Shown here: piece by piece, positions 26,822 to 35,690 of the stretch | Position numbering within the stretch: the first letter of the stretch is position 1 | How the letters are laid out: the number at the start of each line of letters is the position of its first letter | Assembly: GCA_964512645.1 (NCBI GenBank) | Contig: CAZEJS010000004.1 | Span: 62,001-126,000 of the forward strand | Source: CAZEJS01 sp964512645 | GTDB taxonomy: Bacteria > Actinomycetota > Geothermincolia > Fen-727 > Anoxymicrobiaceae | Length of the DNA stretch: 64,000 bases | Direction of reading: 5' to 3' | The notes under the pieces: model-generated | The model's database searches: none | Told to the model about the DNA's origin: nothing | What the model saw: the letters and a program-made list of their open reading frames with translations, nothing else | Position numbers and translations under genes: made by a program

Positions 26822-28330
26822 GTGTTCCTGCTGCATCCCGCCATCCTCTCGGTCGTGCCGGTGCTGTACCTGTATTCCAGCAACTGGGGGCAGGTCCCGT
26901 TCTCCGATGCGCTGACGCCGATGGCGCTCTCCCTGTGCGTGGCGATGGCGCTGGTCGCGGCCCTGCGCCTGGTGCTCAAGGACTGGCGGGCCTCCGCACT
27001 CCTGGTCTCGACCATGCTGATACTGTTCTTCACCTACGGCAGGCTGGTCAACTCGCTCGGCGGCTCGCGCGCCGTCCGGCTGGCGCTGGCGCTTGCGTAC
27101 CTCGCGGTGCTTGCGCTCGCGGCCTGGCTGGCGGTGAAGAACCGGGGAGGGCTGGAGAAGCCGACGGTGATAATGAACGTGGTGGCCGGCGCGCTGCTGG
27201 TGATGACCATGGCCGGCATGGTGACGAACGGCCTCAAACGCGAGCCGCCGGCGACGACCTGGAAAGGCGAGGTGGCGCGCCTGGCGGCCTCGGGCACGGT
27301 GTCGAAGCCCCCGGCGGAACGGCTCCCCGACATCTACTACGTCATCCTCGACGGCTACGGGAGCGAGCGCGTCCTCTCCAGGTACTACGACTACGACAAC
27401 GGCGAATTCGTCCGGGCGCTGGAGGGGCGCGGCTTCCGCGTCACCAGGGACAGCCGCAGCAACTACATGCAGACGCGGCTCTCGCTGGCCTCGTCTCTGA
27501 ACCTGGAACACATAACCTTCCTGTCCCGGGACGTGGGGGAGAACTCGCGCCGGGCCGGCGCGCCTAACACGATGATAGAGGACAACGGCCTGGCGGAGTT
27601 CCTGAAGTCGAGGGGCTACGGGTTCGCGTTTTTCGGGACCAACTGGTCCGGCACCAAGTCCAACAGCAACGCCGACGTCAGCGTGACCGACGGCGGCTGG
27701 CTGGACGGTGAGTTCATGACGGCGCTCATAGAGACGACCGCCCTGCGCCGGATGATCGGGGAGCGGGGCCTGTACACCCGCGAGGGCGTGCTCAGGGCGT
27801 TCTCGCTGATTCCCCGGATACGCGAACGGATGAAAGGGCCGGCCTTCGTGTTCGCCCATATCGTGCCCCCCCACAGGCCATTCCTCTTCGCCGCCGACGG
27901 CGGGCCGGTGAAGGGAGGCGCCGACACCTGGAGGGAGCACGGCAAGTACCTGGGGCAGGTCGCTTTCGTCAACGGCAAGACGCTGGAGATGGTGGACGGG
28001 ATACTGGCTAACTCTGAGAGGCCGCCGGTCATCGTCATCCAGGCCGATCACGGGCCGATGCCAGATGGCGATCCCGAGGGCATCGCCGACCCGGACTTCG
28101 TCGAGGCCGACCAGCGGACGGGGATACTGAACGCGTACTACCTGCCGCCGGGCGCCTGGGAGGGGCTCTCGGAGGACATAACCCCGGTGAACTCGTTCAG
28201 GGTGATACTCAACGAGCTGTTCGGCGCCGGGCTCGGGCTGCTGGAGAACCGCACCTACGCGTCAAGTTACGCGAAGCCCTACAGGTTCAAGGACGTCACC
28301 GAAATGCTCCGGCAGGGCGCTAGTCCTTGA
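26822..28330 (+). CDS. Membrane-bound sulfatase/alkaline phosphatase-superfamily enzyme
   Basis: 502 aa from GTG 26822, with AGGAGG overlapping the stop of the previous gene. Four or more N-terminal transmembrane helices fill residues 1-135. The extracytoplasmic catalytic domain opens with IYYVILDGYG (metal ligand Asp near 177). Further metal-site motifs are AHIVPPHRPF and IQADHGPMP. The layout matches lipoteichoic-acid-synthase or phosphoethanolamine-transferase-type enzymes that move or remove phosphate or sulfate groups on surface glycans. The neighbouring NoeA-like methyltransferase supports a cell-envelope role. Its 3' end overlaps the convergent CoA-transferase gene by 11 bases. Confidence 0.84.
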   Translation: MFLLHPAILSVVPVLYLYSSNWGQVPFSDALTPMALSLCVAMALVAALRLVLKDWRASALLVSTMLILFFTYGRLVNSLGGSRAVRLALALAYLAVLALAAWLAVKNRGGLEKPTVIMNVVAGALLVMTMAGMVTNGLKREPPATTWKGEVARLAASGTVSKPPAERLPDIYYVILDGYGSERVLSRYYDYDNGEFVRALEGRGFRVTRDSRSNYMQTRLSLASSLNLEHITFLSRDVGENSRRAGAPNTMIEDNGLAEFLKSRGYGFAFFGTNWSGTKSNSNADVSVTDGGWLDGEFMTALIETTALRRMIGERGLYTREGVLRAFSLIPRIRERMKGPAFVFAHIVPPHRPFLFAADGGPVKGGADTWREHGKYLGQVAFVNGKTLEMVDGILANSERPPVIVIQADHGPMPDGDPEGIADPDFVEADQRTGILNAYYLPPGAWEGLSEDITPVNSFRVILNELFGAGLGLLENRTYASSYAKPYRFKDVTEMLRQGASP

Positions 28331-30215
28331 AGTCGGCCTTCAGGTAGCAGACGCCCTCGGAGATCTCCTTGCGGAAGTCGAAGCCGGCCTTCTCGACCAG
28401 CTTCATTACCGGGGTGTTCTCCCCCAGCACGTCGGCGGTGAACCCCAGCAGGCCCTGCCGCCTGGCTATTTCGGAGAGGTAGGCGAGCAGCAGGGCGCCT
28501 ATGCCTTTGCGCTGGTAATCGTCGCGAACCGTGAGCGCTATCTCGGCCGTGTGGGAGTCCTCCATGACCACGTACTGCCCCACCCCCAGGACCATCTCCC
28601 TCTCGCCCTCCTCGACCGTGGCCAGTATGACCATCTGCCTGGTGTAGTCGATTGCGGTGAACTTCTGCAGGACTTCGTGACCGAGCCGCCGGCGCAGCAT
28701 GATGAACCGGCGGTAGTTGCTCCGGTCCGAAAGCGAATAGAAGAACTCCTTGAGCAGGTCTTCGTCGCTCATCTTGACCGGCCTCAGGAACAGCTCGAGG
28801 CCCGAGGAGGTGGTCCTGTACCTCTCGAGCTCCTCGGGGTACTCCCCCTCTTCACCGGAAATGAACGCCTGGTCGGCGTAGATGTAGTTGAGCTTTTTCG
28901 CTTCCTCGATGAGCCATTCGCGGAAGTCGGGGTGGGCTATGGAGATCAGCTCCATGGCCCGCTGCCGCACGTTCTTCCCGTGCAGGTATGCGATACCGTA
29001 TTCGGTTACCACGTAGTGCACGTCGCCCCTGGTAAGGCTGACCCCCGCCCCTTCCTTCAGGAACGGGACTATCCTCGACGTCTTTCCGTCCTCGGCTGTG
29101 GATTGGAGGACGAGGACCGTCTTCCCCCCCGGGGAGAGCACCGCCCCGCGCATGAAGTCCGCCTGTCCGCCCACCCCGCTGTAGAGGATCGTGCCGATGG
29201 ACTCCGCGGTCGCCTGCCCGGTCAGGTCGATGGAGAGCGCGCTGTTGATGGCGACCATGCGCTCGTTCTCGGCGATAACCAGGGGGTTGTTGGTGTAATC
29301 TATCGGCTTGAACTCCACGCCGGGGTTGTCGGCGATGAAGGCGTAGGTGTCGGCGGTTCCCATGCAGAACGTCGCGATCGTCTTGCCCCGTCCGAGCGAC
29401 TTCATCGAGTTGTCGATGACGCCCTTGCGCATCAGTTCCACGATGCCGTCGCTCATCAGCTCGGTGTGGACCCCCAGGTGTCTCTTGTCCGAGAGGCTCG
29501 AGAGGATCGCGTTGGGGATGCTGCCGTATCCGACCTGGATCGTGTCGCCGTCCTCGACTATGCGGGCCACGTGCCTGCCGATCCTCTGCGCCAGCTCGTC
29601 GGGCACCCCGGCGCGGTACTCCAGGAGCGGCTCGTCGTGGGGCACCACGAAATCGACGTCCGCGATGTTGATGAAAGAGTCACCGAGCGTGCGCGGCATG
29701 AGGGCGTTCACCTGCACGATGACCCGCGAGGCGTTGTCCACCGCCGCCTTGGTGATATCGACGCTGACCCCCAGGCTCATGAACCCGTTGGCGTCGGGGG
29801 CGGAGGCCTGGACCAGCGCGACATCGATCCCGACAAACCCGGTCTCGAACAGCCCCGGGACCTGGGAGAGGAATATCGGGGTGTAATCGGCCAGTCCTTC
29901 GTTGACGGCTCCCCTGGTGCTGTCCCCGACGAAGAACGAGTTGTGCCTGAAGTTCGCCAGGTACTTGCGCTCGGCGTACGGCGCCACACCCAGCGTCCAG
30001 ACCTGGAGCACTTCGGCGTCGAAGAACGCCTTGGGGTTTTCGTCGACGAACTCCGCCAGCGCGCTCATGAGGTACTGAGGTTCGCCGCAGCCCGACGCCA
30101 CGAAGAGCCTGTCACCCCTGCGGATCGCCTTGAACACATCTTCCTCGGGCACGAACTTCCCGGGATACCGCTCCTTGAATCGTTTCAGAATGCTGCCCGC
30201 TGCCTCCATCGCCAT
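28320..30215 (-). CDS. Acetyl-CoA hydrolase/CoA-transferase fused to a GNAT domain
   Basis: 631 aa from ATG 30215 with GGAGGAG ahead. Residues about 10-440 are the AcH/4-hydroxybutyrate CoA-transferase fold (GDRLFVASGCGEPQYLMSA, QASAPDANGFMSLGVS, YSGVGGQADFMRGA, HYVVTEYGIAYLHGKNVRQR). Residues about 455-630 are a GNAT acetyltransferase (LRPVKMSDEDLL, VRDDYQRKGIGALLLAYL). It probably exchanges CoA between acetyl-CoA and an organic acid. The GNAT part may regulate the same protein or acylate CoA-using enzymes. The fusion is known in other bacteria. It is not near genes of a fermentation pathway. Confidence 0.9.
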   Translation of the reverse strand: MAMEAAGSILKRFKERYPGKFVPEEDVFKAIRRGDRLFVASGCGEPQYLMSALAEFVDENPKAFFDAEVLQVWTLGVAPYAERKYLANFRHNSFFVGDSTRGAVNEGLADYTPIFLSQVPGLFETGFVGIDVALVQASAPDANGFMSLGVSVDITKAAVDNASRVIVQVNALMPRTLGDSFINIADVDFVVPHDEPLLEYRAGVPDELAQRIGRHVARIVEDGDTIQVGYGSIPNAILSSLSDKRHLGVHTELMSDGIVELMRKGVIDNSMKSLGRGKTIATFCMGTADTYAFIADNPGVEFKPIDYTNNPLVIAENERMVAINSALSIDLTGQATAESIGTILYSGVGGQADFMRGAVLSPGGKTVLVLQSTAEDGKTSRIVPFLKEGAGVSLTRGDVHYVVTEYGIAYLHGKNVRQRAMELISIAHPDFREWLIEEAKKLNYIYADQAFISGEEGEYPEELERYRTTSSGLELFLRPVKMSDEDLLKEFFYSLSDRSNYRRFIMLRRRLGHEVLQKFTAIDYTRQMVILATVEEGEREMVLGVGQYVVMEDSHTAEIALTVRDDYQRKGIGALLLAYLSEIARRQGLLGFTADVLGENTPVMKLVEKAGFDFRKEISEGVCYLKADFKD

Positions 30216-30393
30216 TCTCCTCCAGGTCGATTGACGTCACCCATATATTAGAACAGCGCGCCCCGCCGGGGCGTCCCTGCCAGGGGCGGACCCGCCCGGG
30301 GCGTCGTTCCCGCCTGCGGGCTTTCCACCCGTTGTGCTGTAGAATGTACCCGCGCCGCGCCGCTCGAACCCGGTAACCGGAAGGAGAAGACTC

Positions 30394-30948
30394 ATGCATG
30401 ACGCTCCTGCCACCTGCGCCTGCGGCGGGGAATGGCCCGCGGCCGACGCCCGCGAGCAGGCCGTGCTGATAGGCGCCGGCCTGGGGCTCATCCTGGCGGG
30501 GGCCAGGGCGCTACTGCGCAACAGGCCGGGGTGGCTTCCCCTGTGGCTGGCGGGCCTGCTCGCGTGGGCAACGGTCCCAAAGTACTTCATCTGCGCGCGG
30601 TGCGAGAACTACGGCAAGCCCTGCGACTTCCTCTACGGCGGCAGGTACGCGGCCCGGCTATTCAGGAAACAGGACAGACCTTTCAACGCGGCGGGCTACT
30701 TCGCGGAGGGCGCGTCACTCTCGGTATTCCAGTTTCTCCCCGCGATCGCGGCGAGGCGCGACCCCGGAGCTCTTGTAGCCTACGGGCTCGCCGGCCTCTT
30801 TTTCCAGGCGGTCCTGATCAAGGTCTGCTGCATCGATTGCGTCCGGCTCGCGTCGGACCCGTGGAAGGCGAAGTACTGCCCTACCTACAAACTGGTGGAG
30901 AACCTTGGGCTAGCTTCTCCCGGACCACGTCGCGGGGAACTGCCTTGA
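30394..30948 (+). CDS. Hypothetical cysteine-rich membrane protein
   Basis: 184 aa from ATG 30394, preceded by GGAAGGAG. Three or so hydrophobic stretches (VLIGAGLGLILAGARALL, WLPLWLAGLLAWATVP, GLAGLFFQAVLIKV) are separated by paired cysteines: CACGGE, ICARCENYGKPCDF, CCIDCVRL and CPTYK. The cysteines could bind a metal or form disulfides. The family is unknown. Its stop overlaps the start of the next gene by four bases (TTGA), so they are translated together. Confidence 0.72.
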   Translation: MHDAPATCACGGEWPAADAREQAVLIGAGLGLILAGARALLRNRPGWLPLWLAGLLAWATVPKYFICARCENYGKPCDFLYGGRYAARLFRKQDRPFNAAGYFAEGASLSVFQFLPAIAARRDPGALVAYGLAGLFFQAVLIKVCCIDCVRLASDPWKAKYCPTYKLVENLGLASPGPRRGELP

Positions 30949-31442
30949 GCGACTGGGTCATGCGGTCGATACCCGCCGACGACTACCTCGAGGAAAGCGC
31001 CCGGGTCGTCCGCGACGCCTTCGCAGGCGCGGCCCGCGAGTTCGGCATCAACGAGACGGACTGCCCGGACTGCCCGGCGTTCGAGACCGCCGAGCGGCTG
31101 CGCCGCGGGCGCAAGAAGGGCCTCCGCCCGTTCGGCCTCTTCGAGGACGGAACGCAGACCGGTTTCGTCGCCGTGGAGCGCGAGGGACGGGAGCTCTTCA
31201 GGCTGGAGAGCCTGGCGGTGGCCCCCGGGCGCCGGAACGAAGGGCGGGGCCGGGCCCTGGTCGAGTTCGCCCTGCGCTACGCCGCCTCTCGGGGGGGAAC
31301 CACCGCGTCCATCGGGACGTTCGCCGGGGACGAACGCCTGCGCGCCTGGTTCCTTTCGCTCGGATTCCGCGAGCGGGAGAAGGCGGAGCCGGACAGCTCC
31401 CCCTTCCAGGTGGTACTGATGGACATCGACCTGTCTCCTTGA
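30945..31442 (+). CDS. GNAT-like acetyltransferase
   Basis: 165 aa. The likely start is TTG 30945 in a TTGA overlap behind GGGGAA; ATG 30960 is an alternative. The GNAT core is seen as ELFRLESLAVAPGRRNEGRG with the acetyl-CoA loop (R-R-N-E-G-R-G), ALVEFALRYAASRGG and the late RLRAWFLSLGFREREK. A C-x2-C pair (CPDCPAF) sits in the N-terminal half. The substrate is unknown. Coupling to the cysteine-rich membrane protein suggests a shared role, but none is known. Confidence 0.78.
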   Translation: MSDWVMRSIPADDYLEESARVVRDAFAGAAREFGINETDCPDCPAFETAERLRRGRKKGLRPFGLFEDGTQTGFVAVEREGRELFRLESLAVAPGRRNEGRGRALVEFALRYAASRGGTTASIGTFAGDERLRAWFLSLGFREREKAEPDSSPFQVVLMDIDLSP

Positions 31443-31512
31443 CGTTCATCATGTGACCTGCCGTCCTCCGGCCCTACAGTGAGGTCGGGACATCCAGGGA
31501 GGGACTGCCGCG

Positions 31513-31887
31513 GTGAAACTGAACGAACTCACTCCCGAAGAGGAGTACGTCATTTTGAGGAAAGGGACCGAGCGCCCGTTCACCGGGGAATACGACCGGC
31601 ATTTCGAGCCCGGCACTTACCTGTGCAGGAGGTGCGAAGCCCCGCTGTACAGGTCCTCGGACAAGTTCCGCTCGGGATGCGGCTGGCCCAGCTTCGACGA
31701 CGAGATAGAGGGCGCCGTGAAACGCCGGACCGACGACGACGGCAGGCGGACCGAGATAACCTGCGCGCGCTGCGGGGCTCACCTCGGGCACGTCTTTGAA
31801 GGAGAAGGCCTCACCCCGAAGAACACCAGGCATTGCGTGAACTCCATCTCGCTCGAGTTCGAGGAGGCGTCCGGTGGACGGGAGTAA
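31513..31887 (+). CDS. msrB: Peptide methionine-R-sulfoxide reductase MsrB
   Basis: 124 aa from GTG 31513. The protein reduces methionine-R-sulfoxide in proteins using thioredoxin. Zinc ligands are C38-x2-C41 (CRRC) and C84-x2-C87 (CARC), and the catalytic cysteine is C108 in RHCVNS. SGCGWPSF and GAHLGHVFEGEG are family motifs. Length is typical. The 3' end overlaps msrA by 14 bases, giving an msrBA pair that would repair both stereoisomers of oxidised methionine. Confidence 0.95.
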   Translation: MKLNELTPEEEYVILRKGTERPFTGEYDRHFEPGTYLCRRCEAPLYRSSDKFRSGCGWPSFDDEIEGAVKRRTDDDGRRTEITCARCGAHLGHVFEGEGLTPKNTRHCVNSISLEFEEASGGRE

Positions 31888-32398
31888 GGAGATAGTCCTG
31901 GGGGGCGGGTGCTTCTGGTGCACCGAGGCGTGTCTCGTCCTCGTTGACGGAGTCCTGAGGGCGACCGCCGGGTACGCCGGGGGCGCCACCGAAAACCCCA
32001 CCTACGAGCAGGTCTCCTCAGGGGGGACCGGACACGCCGAGGTCGTCGAGGTCGAATACGACCCTTCGGTGGTAGGCCTCGAGGAGATACTGGACGTTTT
32101 TTTCGCCTCGCACGACCCCACCTCTCTCAACAGGCAGGGCGCCGACGTCGGTACCCAGTACCGCTCCATCGTGCTCTGCGCCGATCAAGAACAGCGGGCG
32201 GTCGTCGAGTCGTACATCTCGAGGCTGCAGCGCTCCTACAGCAGGCCGGTGGTGACCGAGGTGGCCGAACTCGAGAGGTTCTATCCGGCCGAGGAGCACC
32301 ACCAGCAGTACTACGCCAGGAATCCCGGCCAGGGCTACTGCAGGGTTGTAATCGCCCCCAAAGTGGAGAAGCTCCGCGGGAGACAGGGCGACCCCTGA
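31874..32398 (+). CDS. msrA: Peptide methionine-S-sulfoxide reductase MsrA
   Basis: 174 aa from GTG 31874, inside the end of msrB. The catalytic motif GGGCFWC sits at residues 10-16, with C13 the nucleophile. GYAGG, YEQVSSGGTGHAEVVEV, FFASHDPT and YRSIV are the other MsrA signatures, and the resolving cysteine is probably the Cys in GQGYCRV near 158. It reduces methionine-S-sulfoxide with thioredoxin. Its presence indicates exposure to oxidants despite the anaerobic-looking gene content. The gap to the next gene is about 230 bases and holds no further gene. Confidence 0.95.
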   Translation: MDGSKEIVLGGGCFWCTEACLVLVDGVLRATAGYAGGATENPTYEQVSSGGTGHAEVVEVEYDPSVVGLEEILDVFFASHDPTSLNRQGADVGTQYRSIVLCADQEQRAVVESYISRLQRSYSRPVVTEVAELERFYPAEEHHQQYYARNPGQGYCRVVIAPKVEKLRGRQGDP

Positions 32399-32628
32399 GC
32401 GCCGCCGCCGACGCGCCGGGTCCAAGGCCGGCCCCGGGCACACGGGGGTTGTTCCCTCGCGCACGGAAATCTCATACTCTATTGTGGGTCAGGCCGTGTC
32501 GTTGGCCCCGCGCGAGAGAGCGGACCGCCGCGGGCGAGTGAATCGCCGGTCGCCCGGGACGCGGACGCGGAGCCGCGCCAGGTAGTTCACCGACCTCGGA
32601 CCCGAGGGCTTGGACCGGAGGAGAAGGA

Positions 32629-33558
32629 ATGCCGATAAGGATTGCCGTGCAGAGGGCCTCCTGGGACGTCATGCACCACAAGCTGGTGACGCCCGAGTTC
32701 ATCTCCATGCTCGAGCGCGTGTGTCCCGGGACCCGGATCAAGCCCGTCAGTGACGAAGACATCATCGACCGCGCTCTGGACTGGTTCGACGCGGTCTTCT
32801 TCCCCGGCAGCGTGGGCAGCGTGATGGCGGTGGAGAAGTACGGCGACGGGTACCGGGCCACCGTACGGGACTTCGTCAGGCGTGGCGGGTGCTACATCGG
32901 TGTGTGCGGCGGGTGCTACGTGGCCGTCCGGGACTTCCCCATGAGGCAGGTCGCCAGGATAGGCGCCGCCGGGGCTCTCAGGAACCCGGGGATGCTGCGC
33001 GGCGCCCTGAGCGAGATGACGGGTCTCGACCCGGCGATAGGGCGCAAGACGGGACGGGCCGCCGGGCCCAGGATGGCCGGCGCGCTCGTCAGGGGGCGCC
33101 TCAAGACGTTCGACCTCATCGACGCCAGGGTCCGCACGCCGCTCTTCTTCGGCGATCCATACTTCATAAAGAACCGCTGGTCGAAGATGGTCACCGAAGG
33201 CGCCATGCTGCGCGTCCAGGTGAAGGTTTCCGGCGGCGACCACCCGCTGATCGAAGGGCACCAGGGCGAGAAGTTCTGGAGCGCCTACTCGGGCGGGCCC
33301 ATAATCGAGTCTATCGGCCACGCGGCAAGCGCCCTCGCCTACTACGGCTCCTCCGACACCGTGCCGGAAGCCGAGGGAAAGATCGCCGTCGCTTACGCCA
33401 GGCACGGGGACGGAAGCGTTGTCGTCTCCGGCCCTGATTACTTCCTTCCCCTCCAGTCCGCCCCGGGTATAAGCATCGCCGAGGGCATGGAACCCAGCGT
33501 CCCATGGCTGACTGAGCGGATCCTCTCCACCCACGAGAACTGCCGGCGCGCCGGCTGA
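32629..33558 (+). CDS. BPL-N domain protein, class I amidotransferase-like
   Basis: 309 aa from ATG 32629 with GGAGGAGAAGG. The sequence follows the biotin-ligase N-terminal-like (DJ-1/glutaminase) fold: WFDAVFFPGSVGSVMAVEKY, then RRGGCYIGVCGGCYVAV, with nucleophile-elbow candidates C93 and C96, and GPIIESIGHAASALAYYG later. Proteins of this type may hydrolyse amides or act without a known activity. It is 16 bases before a PlsC-like acyltransferase and 807 bases before a hydrolase, so the three may be one operon for lipid or amide turnover. Confidence 0.75.
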   Translation: MPIRIAVQRASWDVMHHKLVTPEFISMLERVCPGTRIKPVSDEDIIDRALDWFDAVFFPGSVGSVMAVEKYGDGYRATVRDFVRRGGCYIGVCGGCYVAVRDFPMRQVARIGAAGALRNPGMLRGALSEMTGLDPAIGRKTGRAAGPRMAGALVRGRLKTFDLIDARVRTPLFFGDPYFIKNRWSKMVTEGAMLRVQVKVSGGDHPLIEGHQGEKFWSAYSGGPIIESIGHAASALAYYGSSDTVPEAEGKIAVAYARHGDGSVVVSGPDYFLPLQSAPGISIAEGMEPSVPWLTERILSTHENCRRAG

Positions 33559-33573
33559 CCCGAAGGGAGACCG

Positions 33574-34341
33574 TTGGAAGCCAAAGAACTCATAATCTAC
33601 AACCTGATAACCTGGTTCGGCGGTCCGCTGTTCACCACGCTGCTGCGGGTGAAGTGTGAGGGCGCGGAGAACATCCCGCCCGAGGGGGGCGCGATCCTGG
33701 TGGGGAACCACCGGCAGCCGGTGCTGGACCCGATGATCATTGCCTGCAAGTCCGGCCGGCCGATAACCTGGGGTGGTTACCAGGTGGCCTTCAACATCCC
33801 GTTTTTCCGCGTCTTCGCGAAGCTGTTCGGTGTCGTGCCAGTGGACATCCACGGTGGGAAGAAGGCCAGGGAGGCAATAGACAAACTGGCGGAGATCGCC
33901 GGAGACGGAGAGGTGGTCGGACTGTTCCCCGAGGGCGACCGCGCCGTGATACAGCTCCACAAAGTGAGCAAGGTGTTCAGCTTTCATACCGGCTTCGCGA
34001 GGATTGCCCTGAAGGCCAGGGTGCCGGTCATTCCCGTCGCCATCATCGTCCACGAGGAGATACACCTTCCGAACATACCCCCGCGCATCACCAGGATGTT
34101 CTGGGACCATCCCATCCTCAACGAGACCGGCCATCCGGTGACCCTGTACAACCGCGTCACGCTGCGGATCGGGAAGCCGATTGACCTGGGTGAGTTCTAC
34201 GACCAGGAGGTAACGCGCGCGATGCTTGGTCAGATAAGCGGTAAGGTGCGCCGGGTTGTATGCAAGCTCTACGAGGGCGAAGACCTGGACCGCTTCATGA
34301 CCGGCGAAAAACCGTTTGACATCGTCAACGACAGGGTCTGA
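33574..34341 (+). CDS. Acyl-phosphate/1-acylglycerol-3-phosphate acyltransferase, PlsC-like
   Basis: 255 aa from TTG 33574 with GGGAGA upstream. The acyltransferase block is GNHRQPVLDP (residues 44-53) and the second block is LFPEGDRAVIQ near 118. The catalytic HxxxxD is replaced by H46-x5-D52, one residue longer than the usual HX4D. The N-terminus (ITWFGGPLFTTLLRVKCEG) can bind the membrane. It probably adds a fatty acyl chain to lysophosphatidate or a related acceptor in phospholipid synthesis. The change in spacing is worth checking against homologs. Confidence 0.83.
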   Translation: MEAKELIIYNLITWFGGPLFTTLLRVKCEGAENIPPEGGAILVGNHRQPVLDPMIIACKSGRPITWGGYQVAFNIPFFRVFAKLFGVVPVDIHGGKKAREAIDKLAEIAGDGEVVGLFPEGDRAVIQLHKVSKVFSFHTGFARIALKARVPVIPVAIIVHEEIHLPNIPPRITRMFWDHPILNETGHPVTLYNRVTLRIGKPIDLGEFYDQEVTRAMLGQISGKVRRVVCKLYEGEDLDRFMTGEKPFDIVNDRV

Positions 34342-34365
34342 CGGCGCCGGACCCGTTCGGGGGGC

Positions 34366-35586
34366 ATGACGGCCGTGAAGAAGGCGAAACACTATTTCCT
34401 GAAGCACCAGCAGATGGACTTCGAGACCCAGGCGGCGCTGGGCGGTTGCGTTTACAGTTCCGGTGACGCGGGCGAGATACTGTCCACCACCGACGGCGTC
34501 AAATCGGGGGACTTCGAGAGCTGGTACCAGGCGTGGCTCGCGACGGCGCGGCGTGTCGAAGGGTACGCGTGGGAGTCTGCCCGGGCCGGTCACGACGTCA
34601 GCGCGCGCGAGGCGTTCCTGCGCGCCGCGTCTTACTACGCGGCCGCAAACGCCATGGTCGATGGGACCGACGACCCGGCGCGCGGCCTCGAGACCTGGAA
34701 GCGCCATCTGGCGTGCTGGGAGGAGTTCGGCTCGAGGACCTCGCCCCCGGCGGTCAGGCTCGAGGTTCCATACGAGGACACGACGATGCCGGGCTACCTG
34801 TTCCTGCCCGACGCGTCCCCAGGGCCATTCGCGACGGTCATCTTCAATAACGGCAGCGACGCTCCCACCTGCGCCATGTGGGGCGCCGGGATAGCGGGGG
34901 CGCTGAGGCGAGGCTACGCGGGGTTCACCTTCGACGGGCCGGGTCAGAACGCCATGTTGTGGCTGAAGGGGATCGGGTTCAGGCACGACTGGGAAAAGGT
35001 CATAACCCCGGTCGTGGACGCCCTGTCGGCGCGCGACGATGTCGACGGCGAGAGGATAGCGCTGTCGGGCATCAGCCAGGGCGGCTACTGGGTCCTGCGG
35101 GCGCTGGCGTTCGAGAAACGCCCGAAGGCGGGGATCGTCGATCCGGGGGTGATGGACGTTTCGGCGGCCACCACCGCGCGGTTTCCCTCCCGGATGCTGA
35201 AGCTCCTCGAGCAGGGGAACAGGGAGGAGTTCGACAAAGAGATGCGCCTGGGCATGAAGGTCGCCGGCCGGGAGGCGAGGCAGACGCTCGCCTGGCGGAT
35301 GAAACCTTACGGCACCGACAGCTATTACGACTGGATAACGGAATCGAAGAAATTCAACGCCCGCGACGTGATCAAGCTGATCGAGTGCCCGATGTTCGTC
35401 GCCGACCCGGAGGACGAGCAGTTCTGGCCCGGGCAGCCCCGGGAGGTGTACGACGCTCTGGAGTGCCCGAAGACCCTGGCGAGGTTCACCCGCGAGGAAG
35501 GCGCGAACTGGCACTGCGAGCCGAAGGCGAGAAGCCTCTACGATCAGCGGATGTTCGACTGGCTGGCCGGCGTCATGCCCGCCTGA
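34366..35586 (+). CDS. Alpha/beta hydrolase, acyl-peptidase/C-C hydrolase-like
   Basis: 406 aa from ATG 34366 with GGGGGG ahead. An N-terminal helical domain (about 1-115) precedes the alpha/beta fold: VPYEDTTMPGYLFLPDASPG, FATVIFNNGSDAP, the nucleophile elbow GISQGGYWVLRALA and the late GANWHCEPKARSLYDQRMFD with the catalytic histidine. This is the layout of acylaminoacyl-peptidase and 2,6-dihydroxy-pseudo-oxynicotine hydrolase-like enzymes that cleave amide, ester or C-C bonds. The substrate is unknown. It lies 24 bases after the PlsC gene, so co-transcription is likely. Confidence 0.85.
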   Translation: MTAVKKAKHYFLKHQQMDFETQAALGGCVYSSGDAGEILSTTDGVKSGDFESWYQAWLATARRVEGYAWESARAGHDVSAREAFLRAASYYAAANAMVDGTDDPARGLETWKRHLACWEEFGSRTSPPAVRLEVPYEDTTMPGYLFLPDASPGPFATVIFNNGSDAPTCAMWGAGIAGALRRGYAGFTFDGPGQNAMLWLKGIGFRHDWEKVITPVVDALSARDDVDGERIALSGISQGGYWVLRALAFEKRPKAGIVDPGVMDVSAATTARFPSRMLKLLEQGNREEFDKEMRLGMKVAGREARQTLAWRMKPYGTDSYYDWITESKKFNARDVIKLIECPMFVADPEDEQFWPGQPREVYDALECPKTLARFTREEGANWHCEPKARSLYDQRMFDWLAGVMPA

Positions 35587-35660
35587 GCCGACCGGCCGCG
35601 GACCCGTGCCCGGTGCGACCTTCCCCGCCCCGCGTCAAGCCGGCGCAAAAAGCGCAGAAG

Positions 35661-35690
35661 AAAACGGAAGGGGAACGGCGCCCCTGTTCT
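35661..35690 (+). repeat. Dispersed repeat copy d
   Basis: AAAACGGAAGGGGAACGGCG continues CCCCTGTTCT. It shares the GGAACGGCGCC core of the family and lies at the 3' end of the zinc alcohol dehydrogenase, in the opposite orientation to copy e at 36958-36995. The two could act as a flanking inverted pair around the gene. Confidence 0.5.

Noticed and set aside
26123..28051. 642-codon open frame on the minus strand opposite the NoeA-like and sulfatase genes
   Set aside because: Composition is His/Arg/Gln-rich and repetitive without domains, and it lies opposite genes with strong motifs.
32587..35514. 975-codon open frame on the minus strand opposite the BPL-N, PlsC and hydrolase genes
   Set aside because: No motif, and the three sense genes carry catalytic signatures with proper ribosome sites. 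It is a shadow frame.
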